DNA from: an uncultured Microcaldota archaeon | Lineage (GTDB): Archaea > Micrarchaeota > Micrarchaeia > Micrarchaeales > Micrarchaeaceae | DNA length: 5,791 bases | NCBI GenBank assembly: GCA_903858385.1 | Contig: CAIOIN010000128.1 | Coordinates: 1-5,791 of the forward strand | Direction: 5' to 3' | Shown here: positions 1-5,087 of the stretch, one piece after another | Position numbering within the stretch: position 1 is the stretch's first letter | Layout of the letters: each line of letters begins with the position of its first letter | The notes under the pieces: generated by a model | What the model saw: only the letters and a program-made list of their open reading frames with translations | Databases searched by the model: none | Told to the model about the DNA's origin: nothing | Translations under genes and position numbers: made by a program

Positions 1-185
1 ACTTCGGGGAGGTCCTGGGGGCGCTGGGGATGGATAACGACGACGGCGCGACGAGTGCCGCACTCAAGGCAGTCATTGTGGAACGCATCACGGAGTATGC
101 CGTGGGCGCACTGAAAGAGGCGAAAAAGAGGGGAGTAAGGTTAGGAGCGGCTGCAGTAATAATAGCCGCATCGGGCAGGGGCTGA
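1..185 (+). CDS. Partial (3' end) small protein, probable divergent archaeal histone-fold protein
   Basis: The frame is open from the window edge (first full codon at 3) to TGA at 183-185, giving 60 residues with no start visible. Compared from memory with HMfB of Methanothermus fervidus, the 60 residues align without gaps if the first one is placed at HMfB position 8. Matches include G9, G16, L28, E34, A40, A43, K45, A47, G51, A57, I60 and A63. The long central helix is the best part (ALKAVIVERI, then TEYAVGALKEAKKRG). If this is right, only about seven N-terminal residues are missing and the protein would be near the usual 66-70 residues. Several typical DNA-contact and structural residues differ: R10 is Glu, R19 is Asn, T54 is Leu, and the R52/D59 pair is Val/Val. 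K53 is conservatively Arg. It could package DNA weakly, be a partner for another histone, or be an unrelated helical protein. The histone fold is inference; the reading frame is directly seen. Confidence 0.5.
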   Translation, partial: FGEVLGALGMDNDDGATSAALKAVIVERITEYAVGALKEAKKRGVRLGAAAVIIAASGRG

Positions 186-229
186 GCGCCAATGCAAGTC
201 ATTGGCGCCTCCCCCACGGAGGCTTTTCT
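186..229 (+). terminator. Tandem hairpin terminator after the histone-like gene
   Basis: The base right after the TGA stop begins a perfect 9 bp stem: GCGCCAATG (186-194), 5 nt loop, CATTGGCGC (200-208). A second perfect 6 bp stem follows, GCCTCC (207-212) and GGAGGC (218-223) with a 5 nt loop, and then TTTTCT (224-229). The second hairpin plus T run looks like an intrinsic terminator. The two stems share 207-208, so they would compete slightly at the junction. Archaeal termination depends mostly on U-rich tracts, so the hairpins may instead protect the 3' end of a highly expressed mRNA. Confidence 0.6.
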
Positions 230-251
230 GTCCGCTGCTGGTACTAAACTG

Positions 252-260
252 TTTTAAATT
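252..260 (+). promoter_or_regulatory. Predicted TATA box for the tRNA-Gly / repair gene transcript
   Basis: The AT-rich element TTTTAAATT is centred about 26-27 bp upstream of the first tRNA base (282), the usual archaeal TATA spacing to a start near the mature 5' end. A pyrimidine-rich stretch (261-275) separates the two. No other TATA-like element lies upstream of the repair gene at the right distance, since that position falls inside the tRNA. Confidence 0.45.
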
Positions 261-281
261 CTCTTTTTCCTATCCTACTGG

Positions 282-358
282 GCGATTGTAGTCTAGTCTG
301 GTTAGGACTTTGCCCCTCCAAGGCAAAGACCCGGGTTCAAATCCCGGCAATCGCACCA
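282..358 (+). tRNA. tRNA-Gly, anticodon UCC, with encoded CCA
   Basis: A full cloverleaf can be folded by eye. The acceptor stem is GCGATTG (282-288) with CAATCGC (348-354), 7 bp. The D stem is 291-294 with 305-308, and the loop has A14, G18 and G19. The anticodon stem is TTGCC (310-314) with GGCAA (322-326). The 7 nt loop is CCTCCAA (315-321), and the T stem is 331-335 with 343-347 around TTCAAAT. The variable loop is 4 nt. Discriminator A355 is followed by CCA (356-358). The anticodon at 317-319 is TCC, decoding GGA/GGG; C35, C36 and A73 fit glycine identity. The odd feature is C at position 33 (base 316), where U is nearly universal. There is no intron. The repair gene starts 10 nt after the CCA. 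Confidence 0.93.
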
Positions 359-367
359 GTGTATTCA

Positions 368-1039
368 ATGCTCTACGATCAGGTAATCTCTAGATTGAAA
401 TCGCAATACAACCCGAAGAACATAGAAGGAATGGAGAGATTCGGGATAAGCACAAAGAACACGCTCGGGATATCAGTCGTAGCTTTAAGGGGGATGGCGA
501 AGGACATAGGCAAGGATCACGATCTTGCCAAGAGGCTCTGGTCTTCGGGCATCCACGAAGCAAGGATACTCGCGCCGATGATCGAAGAAGTGGAAAAAGT
601 TACGGCAAAGCAGATGGACAAGTGGACCGAGGATTTCGATTCGTGGGACATTTGCGACCAGTGCTGCGGCAACCTTTTCGATAAGACGTCTTATGCCTAC
701 GAAAAAGCCGTGACATGGAGCAGAGATGACCGCGAATTTGTCAGGAGAGCCGGGTATGTCATGATGGCTGCGCTGTCCGTGCACGACAAGAAAGCAGAGG
801 ACAGCAGATTCATAGAATTTTTGCCCATCATAAAGAGGGGCGCAACCGACGAGAGGAACTTCGTGAAAAAAGCAGTGAATTGGGCGCTTAGGCAGATAGG
901 CAAGCGGAACAAGAGGTTGAACAAGCTTGCAATCGAGGCTGCCAGAGAGATAAAGACGATGGACTCGGTCAGCGCAAGGTGGATAGCAAGCGACGCGCTC
1001 AGGGAACTGACAAGCGAAAAAGTTAGAGGCAGGTTATGA
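368..1039 (+). CDS. alkD: DNA alkylation repair protein, AlkD family (HEAT-like repeats)
   Basis: This 223-residue protein matches the AlkD family (COG4912/PF08713) of alkylpurine DNA glycosylases, which wrap DNA with HEAT-like helix pairs and release N3/N7-alkylated bases without base flipping. By family comparison, residues equivalent to the key set of Bacillus cereus AlkD are visible: W93 and D97 in SWDICD (AlkD W109/D113), an Arg in FVRRAG (R126 or R127, AlkD R148) and W172 in VKKAVNWALRQ (AlkD W187). The length is close to the family's usual 220-240. I chose ATG 368 because the family N-terminus begins right at this helix. GTG 359, in frame and directly after the tRNA CCA, would add three residues. 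There is no clear ribosome binding site, so it may be read from a processed or leaderless RNA made from the tRNA promoter. It ends 3 nt before the convergent minus-strand gene. Family assignment is firm; substrate range is not shown. Confidence 0.88.
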   Translation: MLYDQVISRLKSQYNPKNIEGMERFGISTKNTLGISVVALRGMAKDIGKDHDLAKRLWSSGIHEARILAPMIEEVEKVTAKQMDKWTEDFDSWDICDQCCGNLFDKTSYAYEKAVTWSRDDREFVRRAGYVMMAALSVHDKKAEDSRFIEFLPIIKRGATDERNFVKKAVNWALRQIGKRNKRLNKLAIEAAREIKTMDSVSARWIASDALRELTSEKVRGRL

Positions 1040-1042
1040 GCT

Positions 1043-1666
1043 TTACCGATTTGCAGCGTTCTCTAGAACCAGCCTGTCCAAAGCGGATTTTGTGAGATGA
1101 CTTATCACCCCAGTGCCCGTTATGTTCATTTTGCCGATTAAAGAGACGTTATTCAGGGTTATGTTTGGCGAGATGTGAACATCACCCTTGCTCTTGTTTT
1201 GCCCACCGATAATCTTTCCTTCGCCGATTATTGCAATCTTGGGCTTCCCGCCGCACACCTTGACATCTTCCAGTTCTATGTTCCCGGAGATATTCGCATT
1301 GGAGATGTAGCTCCACCAGTACACCTTGACATTCCCGCGCAGTAAAGTATTGCCGACCAACACCGTTTCTGGTGTAAAGGTAGAGGAATCCGGGTTGTAA
1401 AAGGCGCTCACGTTTCCATACAGTATTACCTTTGGACCCGCGAAAACCCCAGTATCCACGCAGGCTCTTTCATCCACAAATGCGCCGCCCATCGACTCCC
1501 TGTGAAATCTTATGCCGCGATATATCGCTTCTGAGATAGAAGAATCAACTTTGCGCAGGTATGAAAGAGCAGTCACGACAGCGATCTTGGTTATTCCCGA
1601 TTCACTGGACGGGACTTGAGACGCCTGAGTCGCTATTCCTACCGGCGCGATATAATTTCTGTACAC
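1043..1666 (-). CDS. Hypothetical protein, probable beta-helix-type repeat, rich in N-glycosylation sequons
   Basis: I do not recognise this 207-residue protein. It starts with GTG (1666-1664), the furthest upstream start available: an in-frame TAG lies 15 codons before it with no ATG, GTG or TTG between. A TATA-like element 28 bp upstream supports a leaderless mRNA starting at this GTG. Residues 1-70 look mixed helical. From about 72 to 190 the sequence alternates short hydrophobic strands with Gly/Asn turns, for example GN[VI] at 84, 111 and 128, resembling bactofilin-like or left-handed beta-helix proteins. Six N-X-S/T sequons lie within 97 residues (N85, N125, N157, N168, N173, N181), suggesting a surface protein, but there is no convincing signal peptide or membrane segment. 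Ile codons split evenly between ATC and ATA, unlike the ATA-dominated operon. It converges on the repair gene and diverges from the dehydrogenase operon. No function is assigned. Confidence 0.65.
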   Translation of the reverse strand: MYRNYIAPVGIATQASQVPSSESGITKIAVVTALSYLRKVDSSISEAIYRGIRFHRESMGGAFVDERACVDTGVFAGPKVILYGNVSAFYNPDSSTFTPETVLVGNTLLRGNVKVYWWSYISNANISGNIELEDVKVCGGKPKIAIIGEGKIIGGQNKSKGDVHISPNITLNNVSLIGKMNITGTGVISHLTKSALDRLVLENAANR

Positions 1667-1690
1667 AGAGATGTATACCTGTCTTGAGAG

Positions 1691-1698
1691 ATATTTAT
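1691..1698 (-). promoter_or_regulatory. Predicted TATA box for the minus-strand hypothetical gene
   Basis: On the minus strand this reads ATAAATAT, centred about 28 bp upstream of the GTG start at 1666. That spacing would put transcription initiation at or within a few bases of the start codon, so the mRNA would be leaderless. This is the main evidence for the chosen start. Confidence 0.5.
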
Positions 1699-1774
1699 GT
1701 TTTGTGTGCTAGAATAGGCCATGAGATTTGTTGCTGCATTGCACGTCAAATTATAGCGCAAAAGCACAGCAACT

Positions 1775-1783
1775 AATATATTT
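1775..1783 (+). promoter_or_regulatory. Predicted TATA box for the 2-oxoacid dehydrogenase operon
   Basis: AATATATTT is centred at 1779, so transcription should begin near 1804-1806. That leaves a leader of about 10 nt or less before the GTG of E1 alpha at 1815, with no Shine-Dalgarno motif in it. The first gene of the operon is therefore probably translated from a near-leaderless mRNA, while the inner genes rely on coupling or internal binding sites. Confidence 0.55.
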
Positions 1784-1786
1784 GTT

Positions 1787-1810
1787 GTAGTGGATACCTC
1801 ATCGTAGTGG
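1787..1810 (+). repeat. Short direct repeat over the predicted operon transcription start; possible operator
   Basis: The heptamer GTAGTGG occurs at 1787-1793 and again at 1804-1810, 17 bp apart start to start. A partial third copy (TAGTG) at 1813-1817 overlaps the GTG start codon. The repeats sit between the TATA box and the start codon, where a bound regulator would block initiation. Heptamers can repeat by chance, so the operator role is only a suggestion. Confidence 0.3.
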
Positions 1811-1814
1811 TTTA

Positions 1815-2891
1815 GTGCTTAAAAAAGTCTTTGAAGGCTCGGTGGATTACCTTCAGATACTTGATGAAAACGGAAACATCGATGCCGCGCTGCTTCCAAG
1901 CTATCTCGACGATGCGAAGGTAGTCGAGATGTACAAGCTGATGTCTTTCGCAAGAGCTCTGGACGCGAAGGTGCTCAGCCTGCAGAGGCAGGGGCGCGTC
2001 GCGACTTATGCTCCGCTGGTCGGACAGGAAGCCACGCAGATCGGCAGCGCGCTCGCTATGAGGAAGGACGACCTCTTCGTCCCGAACTTCAGGCAGCACG
2101 GCGTATTCCTTGCAAGAGGCATGCCCATTGACGTCATGGTGCTTGGCTGGAAGGGCTTTGAGGAAGGCAACATAATACCCAAAGAGGTTGGAGGCTTCCC
2201 GATGATAATACCGGTCAGTACTCAGATGCCGCACGGAGCCGGGATAGCTTTCGCGCAGAAGTACCTCAAAAAGGACGTTGCGGTCCTGGCTTATGTAGGG
2301 GACGGAGGCACTTCGGAAGGAGACTTCTATGAGGCGCTGAACTTCGCAGGAGTGTTCAAAGTGCCTTTGGTCGCGATAATCGAAAACAACCAGTGGGCCA
2401 TATCAGTGCCGAGGAACCGGCAGAGCGCCGCACAGACGCTGGCGCAGAAGGGCATTGCTGCAGGCATAAAGGTGCTGCAGGTCGACGGCAATGACGTCAT
2501 TGCAGTCTACAAAGCGGTGAAGGACGCTATAGACAATTCAAAGGACGGACCGATGCTGATAGAGTGCGTGACCTACAGAATGAGCATGCACACGACCGCT
2601 GATGATCCGACAAGATACCGGAGCGATGATGAAGTCGAAGTTTGGAAGAAAAGAGATCCGATAATGAGAGTCAGGACCTATTTGAACGCCAAGAATCTCT
2701 GGAACGACAGCCTCGAGAGCCAGATGCAGAACGAGCAGAAGAAGGCGATAGACGATGCCGTCGAGAAGGCAGAGAAGTTCGTGCCGGATCCGAAGAGCAT
2801 CTTTGAGCACGTTTACAGCTTCATGCCACAGACATTGAAGGAGGAGATGGACTATGCCGTCGAATCCAACTTCTTCATGGAGAAAAAGTGA
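1815..2891 (+). CDS. pdhA: Pyruvate/2-oxoacid dehydrogenase E1 component, alpha subunit
   Basis: This 358-residue subunit of the TPP-dependent E1 (alpha2beta2) carries out decarboxylation of the 2-oxoacid in the cytoplasmic dehydrogenase complex. The TPP/Mg binding motif is clear: GDGG at 162-165, then E190-N191-N192 at the expected distance (GDG-x~26-NN). Other family marks are LQRQGR (56-61), the PHGAGIAFAQK segment (139-149) and the phosphorylation-loop motif HTTADDPTRYR with catalytic-type H259. Before that His the sequence is RMSM rather than the common R-x-G-P/A. Start GTG 1815 is chosen because an in-frame stop lies at 1788-1790, no other start codon lies between, and the N-terminus already resembles the family (QILDENGN). 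Length is usual for bacterial/archaeal E1 alpha. It heads the operon, 4 nt before E1 beta. Pyruvate, branched-chain 2-oxoacids or acetoin cannot be told apart from sequence; the first two are likeliest. Confidence 0.95.
   Translation: MLKKVFEGSVDYLQILDENGNIDAALLPSYLDDAKVVEMYKLMSFARALDAKVLSLQRQGRVATYAPLVGQEATQIGSALAMRKDDLFVPNFRQHGVFLARGMPIDVMVLGWKGFEEGNIIPKEVGGFPMIIPVSTQMPHGAGIAFAQKYLKKDVAVLAYVGDGGTSEGDFYEALNFAGVFKVPLVAIIENNQWAISVPRNRQSAAQTLAQKGIAAGIKVLQVDGNDVIAVYKAVKDAIDNSKDGPMLIECVTYRMSMHTTADDPTRYRSDDEVEVWKKRDPIMRVRTYLNAKNLWNDSLESQMQNEQKKAIDDAVEKAEKFVPDPKSIFEHVYSFMPQTLKEEMDYAVESNFFMEKK
2879..2882 (+). promoter_or_regulatory. Possible ribosome binding site for E1 beta
   Basis: GGAG lies 13 nt before ATG 2896, a slightly long spacing. 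A stronger-looking GGAGG at 2840-2844 stands 9 nt before an in-frame ATG at 2854, but there it also encodes Lys-Glu-Glu of E1 alpha, and starting at 2854 would add 14 residues that do not resemble the family. Confidence 0.35.
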
Positions 2892-2895
2892 TGCT

Positions 2896-3858
2896 ATGCA
2901 GGCAAACATGGTGAGCGCGATAAACAATGCCCTTGAGCTACTTATGAAAGAGAATGACAAGGTCGTGGTTTTCGGCGAAGACGTCGGAAAGGACGGAGGC
3001 GTCTTCAGGGTCACCGATGGATTGCAGGCCAAGTTCGGGCCCGACAGGGTCTTCGACACGCCCCTGGCGGAATCCGTGATAATGGGCTCTGCGATAGGCA
3101 TGGCGATGTCTGGGCTTAGGCCAATACCGGAGATGCAGTTCGCGGGCTTCATGTTCCTCGCATTCAGCCAGCTCGTCAATCATGCAGCCAGGTTCAGGAG
3201 CAGGACAAGATCGAACCTCAAGGTGCCGTTGGTGGTGAGAACCCCGGTCAGCGGAGGCGTCAGGACACTTGAGCACCATTCCGAAAGCCCGGAGGCGTTC
3301 TATTCGCATGCCGGCGGCCTCATCGTAGTCGAGCCGTCCAATCCGTACGACGCGAAGGGCCTGATGATAAAGGCATCGCACCTGGACGACCCGGTGGTGT
3401 TTCTTGAGCCCACAAAGCTCTACAGGCTCTTCAAGCAGGAGATACCTGACGAGATGTATGAAGTACCGATCGGAAAGGCAGCCATGGCGAGCGAGGGCGA
3501 AGATCTTACAATCATAACTTATGGCACGATGGTGCAGGTCGTAAAGGATGTCGTAAGCAAGAGAAACCTGTCTGCAGATGTTGTTGATCTGCGAACGATA
3601 AACCCCATAGACGAGGAGACGATAATAAACAGCGCCAAGAAGACCGGACGGGTTGTGATAGTGCACGAGGCGCCCCTTAGTTTCGGAGCCGGAGCAGAGA
3701 TAGCGGCAAGGATAGCCGAAAAGGCGATATTCGAGCTTGATGCACCAGTGATAAGGGTTGGATCAGATAGCCTGCCCTATCCATTCCCGGGTTACGAGAA
3801 TTATTACATCCCTAATGAGCTCAAGATATCTAAGGCCATAGACCGGGTTTTGGAATGA
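2896..3858 (+). CDS. pdhB: Pyruvate/2-oxoacid dehydrogenase E1 component, beta subunit
   Basis: This is the 320-residue partner of E1 alpha. The beta subunit completes the TPP site and carries the transketolase-like pyrimidine-binding and C-terminal domains. Family marks, in order: GEDVGKDGGVFRVTDGL (27-43), FDTPLAES (53-60) with E59, the Glu that activates the TPP aminopyrimidine, EMQFAGF (79-85), the catalytic-loop His in LEHHSES (H128), FLEPTKLYR (169-177) and VVDLRTINPID (229-239). Overall it closely resembles the Geobacillus stearothermophilus E1 beta (about 324 residues) recalled from memory. I chose ATG 2896 because MQANMVSAINNAL aligns with the usual N-terminus. An ATG at 2854 would overlap E1 alpha by 38 nt and add unrelated residues, and ATG 2908 is also possible. 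The gene begins 4 nt after E1 alpha ends and its stop overlaps the E2 start, so the genes are probably made in fixed ratio. Confidence 0.95.
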   Translation: MQANMVSAINNALELLMKENDKVVVFGEDVGKDGGVFRVTDGLQAKFGPDRVFDTPLAESVIMGSAIGMAMSGLRPIPEMQFAGFMFLAFSQLVNHAARFRSRTRSNLKVPLVVRTPVSGGVRTLEHHSESPEAFYSHAGGLIVVEPSNPYDAKGLMIKASHLDDPVVFLEPTKLYRLFKQEIPDEMYEVPIGKAAMASEGEDLTIITYGTMVQVVKDVVSKRNLSADVVDLRTINPIDEETIINSAKKTGRVVIVHEAPLSFGAGAEIAARIAEKAIFELDAPVIRVGSDSLPYPFPGYENYYIPNELKISKAIDRVLE

Positions 3859-5075
3859 AGGAGATAAAATTCGTAGATGTGGGAGAGGGCATAACCGAGG
3901 GCCACGTGAGGAAATGGCTGGTCAAGGACGGCGACATGGTAAAGGAGGACCAGCCGATAGCGCAAGTCGAGACTGACAAGGCCGTGGTGAACGTACCGTC
4001 TCCGATAGACGGCATAGTAAAGATAGCTGCGCAGGAGAACACGACAGTGCATGTAGGGGACATGGTCGCTTACATAGGCGAGGCTCAGGAGCTTGCATCG
4101 ATACCGCAGAATGCGCAGCCGCAGACTGCAGCGGCAAAAACCTCCGCTGTGGCAGTGGCGCAGCAGCCAAAAACTCCGGCAACAAAAGAGATTATGGCGA
4201 CGCCTTCGGTGAGGAAACTGGCGCACGACCTTAATGTTGATATATCGAAAGTCGCAGCCACAGGGCCTGACGGAAGGATTCTGGAAAACGACGTGAGGAA
4301 TGCGGCCAACCAGGCGGTACCGACAAAGCTGGTACCGAAATTCTCCGAAGTCCTTGAGGAGCAGCACGACGACAAGATAGAGCGCATACCGCTGTCGCAG
4401 ACGCGGAAGGCGATAGCGAGGAACATGGAGGCCTCTGCAACCATACCGAGAGCCGTGCACATGGATCTCTTGGATGCAACGGCCTTGGTCAACGTCGTGC
4501 AGAAAGAAAAGCCGGTCATACTGAGCACGCTGAACGTCAAGCTGACCTTCCTTCCGTTCATAATCAAGGCAGTGATAGAGGCATTGAAGGAGAACCCGAA
4601 CTTCAACGCAAGCTACGACCACGAGAAGCTCGAGATAATACGGAAGAAGTATTACAACATCGGCCTTGCGGCAGAAGCGCCAGACGGGTTGAAGGTCGTG
4701 GTGATAAAAGACGCGGACACGAAGGGCGTGATAGACATCGCGAAGGAGATACAGATGCTCCACGAGAAGGTGACGAACATGACCGTCACCCTGGAAGAGA
4801 TGCGCGACAGCTCCTTCACGATAACGAACGCCGGCAGCCTTGGGGGCGGTTTCCTCTCCGTTCCGATGATAAACTATCCCGAGGTGGCGATACTCGGCAT
4901 AAACATGATTAGGGACATGCCAGTCGTAAAGGACGGGCAGGTAGTTGTCGGGAAAGTGCTTCCCTTCGAGATAGCGTTCGACCACAGGGTCGTCGACGGC
5001 GCCGAAGTGGTGAAGTTCGGCAACGCCATCATGAAGTACCTGCAGGATACTGCTTTCCTGGAATCTCTAGCTTAG
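3855..5075 (+). CDS. pdhC: Dihydrolipoamide acyltransferase, E2 core of the 2-oxoacid dehydrogenase complex
   Basis: This 406-residue E2 carries the acyl group from E1 to CoA on a swinging lipoyl arm and forms the structural core. Domains in order: one lipoyl domain (about 1-77) with the lipoylated Lys in ETDKAVV (K42); a flexible Ala/Pro/Gln-rich linker (about 80-110); a peripheral-subunit-binding domain (about 114-148, ATPSVRKLAHDLNVDI through GRILENDV), which holds E1 and/or E3; a second linker; and the catalytic acyltransferase domain (about 175-406). The last has the active site DHRVVDG (H377, D381) and the Thr-Asn of FTITNAG (319-327). A single lipoyl domain is common in archaea and Gram-positive bacteria. 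Its ATG overlaps the E1 beta stop (ATGA, 3855-3858), indicating coupled translation. K42 must be lipoylated by a ligase or LipB/LipA route not found here. Acyl specificity (acetyl versus branched chain) is not resolved. Confidence 0.96.
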   Translation: MKEIKFVDVGEGITEGHVRKWLVKDGDMVKEDQPIAQVETDKAVVNVPSPIDGIVKIAAQENTTVHVGDMVAYIGEAQELASIPQNAQPQTAAAKTSAVAVAQQPKTPATKEIMATPSVRKLAHDLNVDISKVAATGPDGRILENDVRNAANQAVPTKLVPKFSEVLEEQHDDKIERIPLSQTRKAIARNMEASATIPRAVHMDLLDATALVNVVQKEKPVILSTLNVKLTFLPFIIKAVIEALKENPNFNASYDHEKLEIIRKKYYNIGLAAEAPDGLKVVVIKDADTKGVIDIAKEIQMLHEKVTNMTVTLEEMRDSSFTITNAGSLGGGFLSVPMINYPEVAILGINMIRDMPVVKDGQVVVGKVLPFEIAFDHRVVDGAEVVKFGNAIMKYLQDTAFLESLA

Positions 5076-5083
5076 AAGGTTGA
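5076..5083 (+). promoter_or_regulatory. Ribosome binding site candidate for E3
   Basis: AAGGTTGA follows the E2 stop and ends 4 nt before ATG 5088. It partly matches the archaeal anti-Shine-Dalgarno complement (AGGTGAT), with the AAGG core 8 nt from the ATG. This favours 5088 over the in-frame ATG two codons later at 5094. Confidence 0.4.
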
Positions 5084-5087
5084 CAAC

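Noticed and set aside
485..924. Minus-strand frames inside the AlkD-family gene
   Set aside because: The plus-strand protein has conserved family residues throughout, so the minus frames are shadows.
1561..1776. Plus-strand 71-codon frame across the divergent region
   Set aside because: It overlaps the N-terminus of the minus-strand gene and both predicted promoters. It shows no domain or typical composition.
2854..2895. Extended start of E1 beta at ATG 2854
   Set aside because: The added 14 residues do not resemble the family, and the Shine-Dalgarno-like bases before it are explained by E1 alpha codons.
2938..3666. Minus-strand open frame opposite E1 beta
   Set aside because: It is a mirror of a strongly conserved sense gene, with abnormal composition and no promoter or binding site.
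3804..4985. Long open frame (393 codons) on the minus strand opposite E2
   Set aside because: It lies in the antisense of a clear E2 gene. Its translation is Tyr/Arg/His/Leu-rich with no recognisable motif, as expected from the codon bias of the sense strand.
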